Assembly: GCA_019119775.1 (NCBI GenBank)
Contig: DWWL01000025.1
Location: forward strand, 1-64,000
Reading direction: 5' to 3'
Length of the DNA stretch: 64,000 nt
Source of the DNA: Candidatus Lachnoclostridium pullistercoris
Lineage (GTDB): Bacteria > Bacillota > Clostridia > Lachnospirales > Lachnospiraceae
Made by a program: the position numbers and the translations under genes. Shown here piece by piece: positions 15,929 to 26,577 of this stretch. The first letter of the stretch is position 1. The number at the start of each line of letters is the position of its first letter. The notes under the pieces are model-generated. The model was not told where the DNA came from, did no database searches, and saw nothing but the letters and a program-made list of their open reading frames with translations.

Positions 15929-16957
15929 CTATGCGCTGAGAGTGAGAGAAATCCGGTCTCCGGGATTGTACTCGTTCTGACTGCTGTCATATACAGTGAG
16001 AATGTCGTCGTGGTACTGGATGGAGTAGTGGATCTCTCTCCCGTTATACTGTTTGTTGGCGATGACGCCGGGAATGCCTTCTCCTTCCGGATGGATGGAA
16101 AACTGTTCCGGGCGGACGGGATAGAGTCCTTTGGAGCGGAATTCCATGGGGATCATGGGATTTTTTAAGAGAATCTTTTCCTGATCCAGCTGGAAGGAGT
16201 CGTCGTGCCACTGACCTTTCAGCAGGTTGCAGCGGCTGACAAAGGTGGCGGCAAAAACGGTCTGCGGGTCCATATAGATCTCCCTGGGGGTGCCGACCTG
16301 TTCGATCTGGCCGTCTTTCATGATGATGATCCGGTCCGCCATGGCCAGAGCCTCACTCTGGTCGTGAGTGACGTAGAGGATGGTGGCCCCGGTCAGGGTG
16401 TGGATGTTCTGGATCTCGCGGCGCATTTCGATCTTTAACTCCGCGTCCAGGGCACTTAAAGGCTCATCCATGAGAAGAATGGAAGGCCGGCCGACGATGG
16501 CTCTTGCCAGGGCAACTCTCTGGCGCTGGCCGCCGGAAAGTTCTCCGGGGAGACGGTCCTCGTAAGGCATTAAGCCGGTGCAGCTGATGGCCTGATCCAC
16601 AGCGGTCTTCTGATCAGCGGCGGACATATGACGGTGCCGCGGGCTTTTTAATGGGAATTCCACATGCTGGCGCACAGTCATGTGGGGCCACAGGGCAAAG
16701 GACTGAAATACCATTCCCAGATCTCTTTTCTCCACAGGGACCATATGCCCTTCTCCGGAATAAATCTGGTCGTTTAAACGGACAATTCCGGTTGTGGGCT
16801 CAATAAATCCGCCCACAATGCGCAGAAGAGTCGTTTTTCCGCAGCCGGACGGGCCGAGGATGGCGATAAATTCCCCGTCCCGGATGTCTAAATTAATTTC
16901 CCTGAGTGCCTGGGTGTCGCTGAAGCGTTTTGTTACTTTCTGTATATGCAGGCTCAT
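15929..16957 (-). CDS. ABC transporter ATP-binding protein (Fe/spermidine-type)
   Basis: This 342-residue ATPase has Walker A GPSGCGKTT (about 34-42), signature LSGGQRQRVALARA (about 139) and Walker B ILLMDEPLSALD. A C-terminal TOBE-like extension (about 260-342) is typical of FbpC/PotA/AfuC transporters. Its start lies 65 nt inside the permease gene, so translation is coupled. The energised substrate is probably the same as for the upstream binding protein. Confidence 0.93.
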   Translation of the reverse strand: MSLHIQKVTKRFSDTQALREINLDIRDGEFIAILGPSGCGKTTLLRIVGGFIEPTTGIVRLNDQIYSGEGHMVPVEKRDLGMVFQSFALWPHMTVRQHVEFPLKSPRHRHMSAADQKTAVDQAISCTGLMPYEDRLPGELSGGQRQRVALARAIVGRPSILLMDEPLSALDAELKIEMRREIQNIHTLTGATILYVTHDQSEALAMADRIIIMKDGQIEQVGTPREIYMDPQTVFAATFVSRCNLLKGQWHDDSFQLDQEKILLKNPMIPMEFRSKGLYPVRPEQFSIHPEGEGIPGVIANKQYNGREIHYSIQYHDDILTVYDSSQNEYNPGDRISLTLSA

Positions 16958-18638
16958 AGCCGGATACCTCCCTGTATTCCGATGTTAATTTCCGGCGGTT
17001 GGCCAGCCAGTAGCCGGCAATCACCAGTATGGTCACGATGACGGACATGGCGGCTGCCAGATTGTAGTCGCCGCCCTGCTGATAGTTGAAGATCGTCAGT
17101 CCGATGGTTTTGGTCCCTGCTGAGGCCAGCATGGACGACAGCGTCAGCTCTGTGAGCGCTGGCACGAAGATCATGAATGCTCCGGAGAGGATGGGACCGG
17201 TCAGCAGAGGGATCAGGATCTTGAACCATCTGGCCAGAAATCCCCGCCCGGATGCGGCGCAGGCTTCTTCCATAGCCGGATCCACCGTCAGAAGAGCTGA
17301 TCCGCTTCCCTTGATCTGGAGCACCAGATATCGGGTGATATATGCGATGATCAGAATGTTGATGGTGCCGTACACGCCGGGACGGAACCCGGGAATGGGC
17401 TCGACCCAGTGAAAGATCATGGCCAGGGCCAGAACGATCCCGGGAATGGCGTAGGTGAGCGAAGCACATTTTTCCAGGAGCACTGCCGCGCGGCTTTTCT
17501 TTCTTAACTTGGCGTAGGCGATGGCGGTGCCGGCCACGATGCAGACAGCGGTGGTGACGGCTGCCAGGAAGACGCTGTTTTTCACGGCAGCCAGAACGCC
17601 CCGGTTGTGGAAGACGAAGGCAAAGTTACTTAAGGTCAGGTTCTGGGGTGAAAATTTTAATCCGTAGGATTTCATGAAAGAGGTCATTATCATGGAAACC
17701 ATGGGGATGATATTTAAGACCAGGAGAACGGTCAGGATCCCCCACTCCAGAGCGATCCGGCGGGATTTCTTAAAAAATACCCGCACAGAGTAGTCCTCAC
17801 GGATGCTGTCCATTCCGGCTCCCCGTTTCGCGAAAAATCCTTCCAGCAGAGTTCCTGCCACCGCAATCACGGAAAGGATCAGAGAGAGGGCAGCTGCCAT
17901 GGGGAAGGCGCTGGGGCCAAAGCCGATGGCATTTTCATAAATGTAGGTGCTCAGCACCGGAATTCCGGATGAAATGCCCAGAAAAGCCGGCACGGAGAAG
18001 TTATCCACGGCGGACAGAAAGGCCAGCACGCTGCCGGCTGCGATCGCGGGAAGGGCGGAAACCAGATTGATTTTCACCATGGCCTGAAACTGGGTGTATC
18101 CGCAGGAGCGGGCCGCCCACTCCATATCCCTGGGGATCTTGCGCAGCATGTGGAGGACGTTCAGATACACGATGGGAATGTTGCAGATTCCCAGGACCAG
18201 AATAATGCCGCCCATGCTGTAAATATTTACCGCAGGAAGTCCGAGCGCGGTGAGAAAGGTGTTGAACGCTCCTTTGGCGCTCAGAAAACTGCTCCAGGAG
18301 AGTGTGATGATATAGGAAGGAACGATAAAGGGCAGAAGGATGAGAAACTCCATCAGCCCTTTTCTGCGGATATTGCAGTAAGCCGTGAGAAAGGCCAGGC
18401 CGCTGCCGGCGGCAGCAGCCAGAACCGTGGATGACACGGAGATGATAACGGTATTGACCACAGCTTCCCTCGTCCGTTCCTGCGCCAGCAGCGTCAGGAA
18501 ATTGTCCAGACCGTAACCGTCGCCTACGGTAACGGCCATAATAAGCAGGCGGACCAGGGGAAGGAGAAATACCAGGACGGCCAGCAGATAGACTGCTGTC
18601 CGGACTGCCGCCGCCCCTGCTTTGCGAGAAATGTCCAT
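16893..18638 (-). CDS. ABC transporter permease, fused FbpB-type
   Basis: This 581-residue protein has about 12 membrane segments forming two BPD_transp_1 domains in tandem, as in FbpB/AfuB permeases. Each half carries an EAA-like loop facing the ATPase (first MEWAARSCGYTQFQAMVKIN, second MEEACAASGRGFLARWFKIL). The last 20 or so residues overlap the ATPase gene. It starts 13 nt after the binding-protein stop. Confidence 0.92.
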   Translation of the reverse strand: MDISRKAGAAAVRTAVYLLAVLVFLLPLVRLLIMAVTVGDGYGLDNFLTLLAQERTREAVVNTVIISVSSTVLAAAAGSGLAFLTAYCNIRRKGLMEFLILLPFIVPSYIITLSWSSFLSAKGAFNTFLTALGLPAVNIYSMGGIILVLGICNIPIVYLNVLHMLRKIPRDMEWAARSCGYTQFQAMVKINLVSALPAIAAGSVLAFLSAVDNFSVPAFLGISSGIPVLSTYIYENAIGFGPSAFPMAAALSLILSVIAVAGTLLEGFFAKRGAGMDSIREDYSVRVFFKKSRRIALEWGILTVLLVLNIIPMVSMIMTSFMKSYGLKFSPQNLTLSNFAFVFHNRGVLAAVKNSVFLAAVTTAVCIVAGTAIAYAKLRKKSRAAVLLEKCASLTYAIPGIVLALAMIFHWVEPIPGFRPGVYGTINILIIAYITRYLVLQIKGSGSALLTVDPAMEEACAASGRGFLARWFKILIPLLTGPILSGAFMIFVPALTELTLSSMLASAGTKTIGLTIFNYQQGGDYNLAAAMSVIVTILVIAGYWLANRRKLTSEYREVSGYEPAYTESNKTLQRHPGTQGN

Positions 18639-18651
18639 ATCTGCCTCCTGA

Positions 18652-19731
18652 TTACTGGAACATCTGAGTAAACTGATCTTTGTCAGCTTCTCTGTTCTGG
18701 TACAGCTCGTTGGTATCCCAGGTCATGGGAGTGATCTCGTCAATGCTCTTAAAGCCTTCCGGCACGGCCACGCCGCTCTTTACGGGAGTATAGCCGATCT
18801 CTGCGGTCAGAGCCTGTCCGTCCTCAGAGAGAATATAGTCCACAAAAGCCTTCGCCAGCTCTTCATTGTCGGTTCCCTTTACAATGCCGATAGGTTCCGT
18901 GACGGCGGGAGAGCCTTCTTCCGGATATACAAATTCTACGGGAGCGCCGTCATTTTTGGAGCGGATCGCCATGTAATCGGCCAGAAGTCCGCAGGCTTTG
19001 TCGCCGGCTACAATGGCATTCTGAACGGCTCCGTTTCCTCTGTCAACGGTGATTCCGTTGTCTTTTAAAGCCTGATAGTAGTCCCAGCCCAGGCCTTCCG
19101 TTCTGGTGATCACGCCCAGGTTGTAGGCGGCAGCGCCGGAATATAAGGGGCTGGGCATGATCAGGCTGTCTTTATAGACGGGATCGGTCAGATCCGCGAA
19201 GGAAGTGGGAGCCGTGTCCACCAGGTCGGTGTTGTAGGCGATGCCGGTGGTGATCACCTTTGTGCCGGTGTACATATGATCCTTGTCGATATACTGCTCC
19301 GGAATTCCCTCAAGCTCCGGGGACTCATAGGCCATCAGAAGATTCTGCTCCTTTAAGGTTTCAAAGGTCACGTCATCGGCAACCAGGAGAACATCTGCCA
19401 GCAGAGAGCCCGCCTCATTTTCTGCCAGAACGCGGCTGACTACCTCCTCAGTTCCGGAACGGAATACATCCACCTGGATGTCCGGCCATTTCTGATTGAA
19501 GCCGTCGATGAGGGTCTGAATGTCCTCCTCTGGCTGAGAGGTGTAGAGCGTGATGGAGCCGGAAAGGTCTTCTGCGGCTTCAGAAGTCTCTTTTCCGCTC
19601 TCAGAAGCCTGGGTTTCTTCCTGGGAAGAAGCCTGAGTATCTGTGGAGACAGGGGCCTGGGAAGCCTGGCATCCTGCCAGGGAAACGGCTACGGCACTGG
19701 CTGTGATAAGTCCTGCAAGTCTTTTTTTCAT
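18652..19731 (-). CDS. ABC transporter substrate-binding lipoprotein (AfuA/FbpA-type)
   Basis: This 359-residue protein has a lipoprotein signal (KKRLAGLITASAVAVSLAGC) with lipobox LAGC. A Ser/Glu-rich linker then leads to a type II periplasmic-binding fold (GSITLYTSQPEEDIQTLIDG). Family members bind ferric iron, but AfuA relatives bind hexose phosphates and others bind aminoethylphosphonate. The paired tyrosines of iron binders are not obvious near the expected position. The neighbours (isomerase-like, PHP phosphatase, RpiR regulator) favour a phosphorylated sugar or polyol. Confidence 0.85.
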   Translation of the reverse strand: MKKRLAGLITASAVAVSLAGCQASQAPVSTDTQASSQEETQASESGKETSEAAEDLSGSITLYTSQPEEDIQTLIDGFNQKWPDIQVDVFRSGTEEVVSRVLAENEAGSLLADVLLVADDVTFETLKEQNLLMAYESPELEGIPEQYIDKDHMYTGTKVITTGIAYNTDLVDTAPTSFADLTDPVYKDSLIMPSPLYSGAAAYNLGVITRTEGLGWDYYQALKDNGITVDRGNGAVQNAIVAGDKACGLLADYMAIRSKNDGAPVEFVYPEEGSPAVTEPIGIVKGTDNEELAKAFVDYILSEDGQALTAEIGYTPVKSGVAVPEGFKSIDEITPMTWDTNELYQNREADKDQFTQMFQ

Positions 19732-19742
19732 TGTGTTTCCTC

Positions 19743-20516
19743 CTAAAAAATAGTCTGAATAAAATGCAGATTTTCTGCTGCTGCGGAAAGCTCTCTCCCA
19801 TTGTCAAAGCCTTCAATGACTAAGGGCAGCCCGAAGCGGGCCAGCTGCGGGAGAAGTGCTCTCATATCATAATCACCCCGGTCAAGAGGTGTATGAAGCT
19901 GATTTCCTTTGCGGTTGCTCACATGAATTTTGGAAATGTGGGAACCGTAATCTTTAAGTGTGCGAAAGATTTCCTCCGTACTGTCACAGTGGGCGGCGTC
20001 CAGAGTATAGCAGAAACTGGAAAACATACTGCCGCAGATCTGCTTCATCGCCTCCATGGAGGTGGCGAACTCCTTCGGCGTTTTCTCCATGATCTCCAGA
20101 GAGATCTTGATCTGGAGCTTTCCGGCGTAGTCCAGGAGCTCTTTTAAAGATTCCCGCAGATAATCGCCGCTGTGCTCAGAAGCGCCGGGAAGCGTGTGGC
20201 GGCCGGGATGGACCGTCACTTCATCCAGTCCCAGGCTGTCCGCCAGTTCAATTGATTTTTTGACTTCCGCAACGGACTGGCGGCGGATGCCTTCATTTAA
20301 AGATGCCAGGTTTAAGTCCCAGCTCTGGCTGTGGACGCAGCTCTTTAAAGGGTAGAGAGCCGTCAGGCGCAGGTAGTCGTTGCGCCGGTATTCCCGGCTG
20401 AAGAACTGCTGCGCCCACAGTTCGATCCCGTCCAGCTGCGACCGGTAGGTCCAGTCGAAGATCTCCTCAAGGGAACAGTTCCACAGAAGTGAGGAGCTGA
20501 TGTAAATTGTTGCCAT
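19743..20516 (-). CDS. sugar phosphate isomerase/epimerase-like TIM barrel
   Basis: This 257-residue protein belongs to the AP-endonuclease family 2/xylose isomerase-like TIM barrel group. Likely metal-site motifs are VTVHPG, ISLEIMEKT, YTLDAAHCD, KIHVSN and LVIEGFDNG. It opens the minus-strand operon, with AGGAAGTG before the ATG. Proteins of this group isomerise, epimerise or otherwise act on sugars and polyols, which supports carbohydrate use for this operon. Confidence 0.85.
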   Translation of the reverse strand: MATIYISSSLLWNCSLEEIFDWTYRSQLDGIELWAQQFFSREYRRNDYLRLTALYPLKSCVHSQSWDLNLASLNEGIRRQSVAEVKKSIELADSLGLDEVTVHPGRHTLPGASEHSGDYLRESLKELLDYAGKLQIKISLEIMEKTPKEFATSMEAMKQICGSMFSSFCYTLDAAHCDSTEEIFRTLKDYGSHISKIHVSNRKGNQLHTPLDRGDYDMRALLPQLARFGLPLVIEGFDNGRELSAAAENLHFIQTIF

Positions 20517-20547
20517 TTCAAATCACTTCCTGTTGTTTGATGGGGCC

Positions 20548-20663
20548 ATTATAGCAGAGGAATTGTAAAAGGACCTATCACAAAACTGTAAAGAATGAGT
20601 AAAAAATTGCATTTTTATTAAAATGAAAATAAAATTGCAATTTTGAAATACCTGTGATAGGAT
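20548..20663. promoter_or_regulatory. divergent control region with paired palindromes
   Basis: The plus-strand promoter is TTGCAA (20635), 17 nt, TAGGAT (20658). The minus-strand promoter has an extended -10 TGCTATAAT at 20548-20556. The palindrome AAAATTGCAATTTT (20631-20644) covers the plus -35, and a near copy AAAATTGCATTTTT lies at 20603-20616, 28 bp away. CCTATCACA (20574) and TGTGATAGG (20653) form an outer inverted repeat. These are probable RpiR operators for the ABC operon and for autoregulation. Confidence 0.6.
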
Positions 20664-20685
20664 GAGAAAAAAGGAGGAAAGATAC

Positions 20686-21522
20686 ATGCTGAAGGAGATT
20701 TATGACCAATATAAAGAAGAACTCACCAAATCGGATCACAGGATATTCGGATATCTGATGGAGCACGAGCAGGAGCTGCAGATCCTGACCACGTCAGAGC
20801 TGTCAGCCCGTCTGGATGTGAGCACGGCCACCATTTCCCGCTTTTGGTCCAAGATCGGCTTTAAAAATCTCAATGAGCTGAAGCGGGCTGTATTTGAGAG
20901 CCGGGAAACGACGCCGTTCAGCCGGATGAGCGGCGCTCTCAGCCAGTGGGAGAAAAGCGGGATCTCGCCGGACACGGTCACAGCCCGCATGTGCTTTTTT
21001 ATGGAAAAAACATTCCGCGCCGTGACTCCGGAGATGATGGACCGGGCGGCAGAGATGATCCGGAATGCGGGGCGGATCTATCTGTTTGCCCCGGACGCGT
21101 CCAGGGGACTGGGCTGCATTCTGGAGTACCGCCTTCTCCGGCTGGGGATCCGGCTGATCACCCTCCCGCCCGGCTCCCAGATCTATGATTCCATGGTAAA
21201 TTTTGAAAAAGGCGACCTGCTTCTGCTGTTTGGATATTCCAGGATCCTGGCTGAGGTTCAGATCCTTCTCTCCTACGGCAGAGAGGCGGGCTGTCCGTCC
21301 ATTCTCTTTACGGATCTGATGGCGGGGGAGGAGCTGTCACAGGCAGATCTTGTGCTCTACGGCTGCCGCGGCGAGCCCAACGATTACCATTCCATGGCTG
21401 TCCCCATGCTGCTCATGGATATGCTGATTATGAAGATCAGCCAGGCAGCGGGAGGCGGGCTTGAGAAGGCGGTGCAGCTGGAGAAGCTCCGGGAAAAATA
21501 TGCCGGACTGATCCGGAGATGA
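20686..21522 (+). CDS. MurR/RpiR-family regulator
   Basis: This protein has 278 residues from ATG 20686, which follows AAGGAGGAAAG. The track start at 20662 overlaps the -10 element and cannot be used. It has an N-terminal RpiR HTH (ELSARLDVSTATISRFWSKI, about 38-57) and a C-terminal SIS sugar-phosphate-binding domain from about 110. The SIS domain senses a phosphosugar in relatives. It is divergent from the ABC importer operon and very probably controls it. Confidence 0.9.
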   Translation: MLKEIYDQYKEELTKSDHRIFGYLMEHEQELQILTTSELSARLDVSTATISRFWSKIGFKNLNELKRAVFESRETTPFSRMSGALSQWEKSGISPDTVTARMCFFMEKTFRAVTPEMMDRAAEMIRNAGRIYLFAPDASRGLGCILEYRLLRLGIRLITLPPGSQIYDSMVNFEKGDLLLLFGYSRILAEVQILLSYGREAGCPSILFTDLMAGEELSQADLVLYGCRGEPNDYHSMAVPMLLMDMLIMKISQAAGGGLEKAVQLEKLREKYAGLIRR

Positions 21523-21630
21523 GGGAAGATCCCGTTTTGCGGAAAAAATCTGAAATTTCTGTAATAAGTGCAATTAACAAAATATTTTGAGATTACACAA
21601 AAGTTTAATGGAAATTTTGTAGGAAGTTCA

Positions 21631-21659
21631 TTGCAAGAACCGGGAAAAAGATATATAAT
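21631..21659 (+). promoter_or_regulatory. sigma-A promoter of the V-ATPase operon
   Basis: TTGCAA, an exact 17-nt spacer and TATAAT, about 65 nt before the first gene. The upstream AT-rich stretch (TTTTGAGATTACACAAAAG) may add strength. Confidence 0.75.
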
Positions 21660-21723
21660 TTATCATACATTATGCTTAAAGTGAGGTTTTTTGAAAACGC
21701 TGCGGCAGAAAGGAGGGGATCCA

Positions 21724-22032
21724 TTGGCCAGAGAGATCATTGAGGAGATCCGCAGAGCGGAAACAGAGGCGTCGGAACGGTCTGCCGCCGCGCAGAAGCA
21801 GGCGGAGGAGATTCTTCAGGAGGCACAGGAAAAAGCTGCCGCGATGAAGAAAGAGATGATAAAAGCGGCCCGTCAGGCGGCTGAAAAAGAAGAGGAAGCT
21901 GTCCGCGGAGAGTGCGATGCCATGATGGCGGACGCTGGACGGCAGGAAGAGGAAGAAGGAAAACGGCTGGAAGCAGTTCTGGCGGACAAACGCCGGCAGG
22001 CAGTGGAAGCTGTCCTGGCGGAACTGATGTGA
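21724..22032 (+). CDS. ntpF: V-type ATPase subunit H/NtpF (stalk)
   Basis: This is a protein of about 102 residues, almost entirely an Ala/Glu/Arg/Lys-rich coiled coil (AETEASERSAAAQKQAEEIL). That matches the peripheral-stalk subunit called NtpF or AhaH, which pairs with subunit E. TTG 21724 lies 6 nt after AAAGGAGGGG, so it is the preferred start over TTG 21691, which has no ribosome site. It is the first gene of the operon, as in Enterococcus. Confidence 0.8.
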   Translation: MAREIIEEIRRAETEASERSAAAQKQAEEILQEAQEKAAAMKKEMIKAARQAAEKEEEAVRGECDAMMADAGRQEEEEGKRLEAVLADKRRQAVEAVLAELM

Positions 22033-22048
22033 GAGGAGGTGTTTGAAA

Positions 22049-24552
<2,504 letters not shown>

Positions 24553-24587
24553 ATATTTGACGACGATTGGAGAAGGGAGAGCGAGGT

Positions 24588-25181
24588 ATGGCTGGATTAG
24601 AAACTATCATCGGTCAGATCCGGGAGGAATCGGAGGAATCTGCAGCCAGAGTCATCGCCGACGCCAGACAGAGGGCGGAGGAGATATTGGAACAGGCCAG
24701 GGCAGAAGCCGAGGAAGAATGCGCCGGGATCGCGGAAGCCTCGAGACGGAAAAAGGAAGAGATCCTGGAACGGGGACGTTCCGCTGCCCAGCTGCAGATC
24801 CGCCAGGGTCTTCTGGCAAAAAAGCAGGAGATGATCCGCCAGGTCCTCTGCGAGGCTTTAAAAGAGGCGGAGGAGATGGAGCCCGGCCGGTATTTTGACG
24901 CGGTGGTCAGGCTGGTTGCTTCTTCGGCCATGGAAGGCCGGGGGACCGTCTATTTTTCAGAAAAGGATCTGAAGCGTCTGCCGGAAGATCTGGAAGGGCG
25001 GCTGAACGCCGCCGTGAAGGACAAAGGCGCAGAGCTGGTCATTTCCAGGGAGGCGCGGGATATTGACGGCGGATTTGTGCTCAGCTACGGAGGTATCGAG
25101 GAGAACTGTTCCTTTGCGTCCATATTTGATTCTGCCAGAGAACAGCTCCAGGACACTGTGCGGAAGGTTCTGTTCTCATGA
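24588..25181 (+). CDS. ntpE: V-type ATPase subunit E (NtpE)
   Basis: This protein has about 197 residues from ATG 24588, which follows GGGAGAG. A long N-terminal coiled coil (about 1-95) is followed by a globular C-terminal domain with SREARDIDGGFVLSYGGIEE, the conserved core of subunit E. It forms the peripheral stalk with the H-type subunit. The overlapping ORF at 24557 is a shadow. Confidence 0.9.
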   Translation: MAGLETIIGQIREESEESAARVIADARQRAEEILEQARAEAEEECAGIAEASRRKKEEILERGRSAAQLQIRQGLLAKKQEMIRQVLCEALKEAEEMEPGRYFDAVVRLVASSAMEGRGTVYFSEKDLKRLPEDLEGRLNAAVKDKGAELVISREARDIDGGFVLSYGGIEENCSFASIFDSAREQLQDTVRKVLFS

Positions 25182-25217
25182 GAGGCGGGGAACTGAGAGA
25201 AGTAGGAGGAACTGGCG

Positions 25218-26183
25218 ATGGCAGAAAATCAATATTTATATGAAGTTGCCCGCATCCGGACGAAAGAGCTGTCCCTGCTGTCCGCCGATTTTTTTGAGCA
25301 GTTGCTGTCTGCCCCGGACTATGAGGCGTGCATCCGCCTGCTGAGGGAAAAAGGATGGGAAGGCGGCCGGGACGACTGGGAAGAGATGCTGGCGAAGGAG
25401 CGGGAGAAGACCTGGAAACTGATGGAAGAGCTGGTGGGAGATACCTCCGTGTTCGATGTATTTCTGTATGGAAACGATTACAGCAATTTAAAGGCTGCAG
25501 TAAAAAGCTGCCGCCACCGCACGGAGCTGTCCAATATCTACATCAGCCAGGGAACCGTGCCGGCGGACATCATAAGGAAGGCGCTTCAGGAGAACCGGTT
25601 TGAGGATCTGCCGGAGGCCATGCGGGAGCCGGCCAGGGAGGCCCAGAGAGTTCTTCTGCAGACGGGAGACGGCCAGCTCTGCGACATCATCATCGACCGG
25701 GCGGCCTTAGAGGCGATCTACCGGGCGGGCAGAGAGTCCGGCAATGAATTTTTAAAGCTCTACGGAGAGCTGACAGTAGCCTGCGCGGATATTAAGACTG
25801 CGGTGCGGGCCTGCAGAACGGGAAAGAGCCGGGAGTTTCTTGAGCGGGCTCTGGCCCCCTGCGATTCCCTGAACGTCAGGGAGCTGGCGGACGCGGCTGC
25901 TTCCGGCGCGGAGGCCGTGGAAAAGTATCTGGAGACGACGGAGTACCGGGAAGGAGCCGGAGAGCTGAAGGAATCTCTCTCCGCGTTTGAGCGCTGGTGC
26001 GACAATCTGCTGATCCGGCGGATCCGTCCGCAGCTCTACAACGCCTTCGGCCTGGGGCCGCTGGCTGCCTATATTCTGGCGAGAGAGAGCGAGATCAAAT
26101 CGGTTCGCATCGTGCTTTCCGGAAAGAAGAATCATCTTCCGGAGGAGTCGATCCGGGAAAGGGTGAGAGAGACATATGTATAA
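25218..26183 (+). CDS. ntpC: V-type ATPase subunit C/d (NtpC)
   Basis: This 321-residue mostly helical protein has the three-fold repeated helical architecture of subunit C/d. It opens YLYEVARIRTKELSLLSADF and contains YGNDYSNLKAAVKS, and ends LGPLAAYILARESEIKSVRI, the usual terminal signature. It links the central shaft to the proteolipid ring. It overlaps the next gene by 8 nt. Confidence 0.9.
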   Translation: MAENQYLYEVARIRTKELSLLSADFFEQLLSAPDYEACIRLLREKGWEGGRDDWEEMLAKEREKTWKLMEELVGDTSVFDVFLYGNDYSNLKAAVKSCRHRTELSNIYISQGTVPADIIRKALQENRFEDLPEAMREPAREAQRVLLQTGDGQLCDIIIDRAALEAIYRAGRESGNEFLKLYGELTVACADIKTAVRACRTGKSREFLERALAPCDSLNVRELADAAASGAEAVEKYLETTEYREGAGELKESLSAFERWCDNLLIRRIRPQLYNAFGLGPLAAYILARESEIKSVRIVLSGKKNHLPEESIRERVRETYV

Positions 26184-26499
26184 AATTGCGGTGATGGGAG
26201 ATCAGGACAGCATCTATGGATTTGCCGCCCTGGGCCTGGTCCCGTTTTCCATCACAGATCCCCAGACGGCAGAGCGCAAGTTAAGAGAGCTGGCGGAAGG
26301 CGGCGATTATGCCGTGATCTATATCACGGAGGCGCTGGCGGCCCAGATCGAGGCGGAGATCGACCGCTACCGGTCGGCGGGACTTCCGGCGATCATCCTG
26401 ATCCCGGGAGCTTCCGGCAATACAGGGCGCGGCCTGTCGGCAGTCAAAAAGTCGGTGGAGCAGGCTGTGGGATCTGATATCATATTCGGCGGGCAGTGA
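26176..26499 (+). CDS. ntpG: V-type ATPase subunit F (NtpG)
   Basis: This 107-residue protein with a Rossmann-like fold starts MYKIAVMGDQDSIYGFAALG, typical of V-ATPase subunit F. It contains YAVIYITEALA and a C-terminal helix entering the shaft. Its start overlaps the subunit C gene. Confidence 0.92.
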   Translation: MYKIAVMGDQDSIYGFAALGLVPFSITDPQTAERKLRELAEGGDYAVIYITEALAAQIEAEIDRYRSAGLPAIILIPGASGNTGRGLSAVKKSVEQAVGSDIIFGGQ

Positions 26500-26577
26500 C
26501 CGCCAAAACGGCGCCGCGGCGTTCCGCCCGGACTGGGCGGATGTCAGACAGGCTGCGGCGGCTGACAGGAGGTAGAG

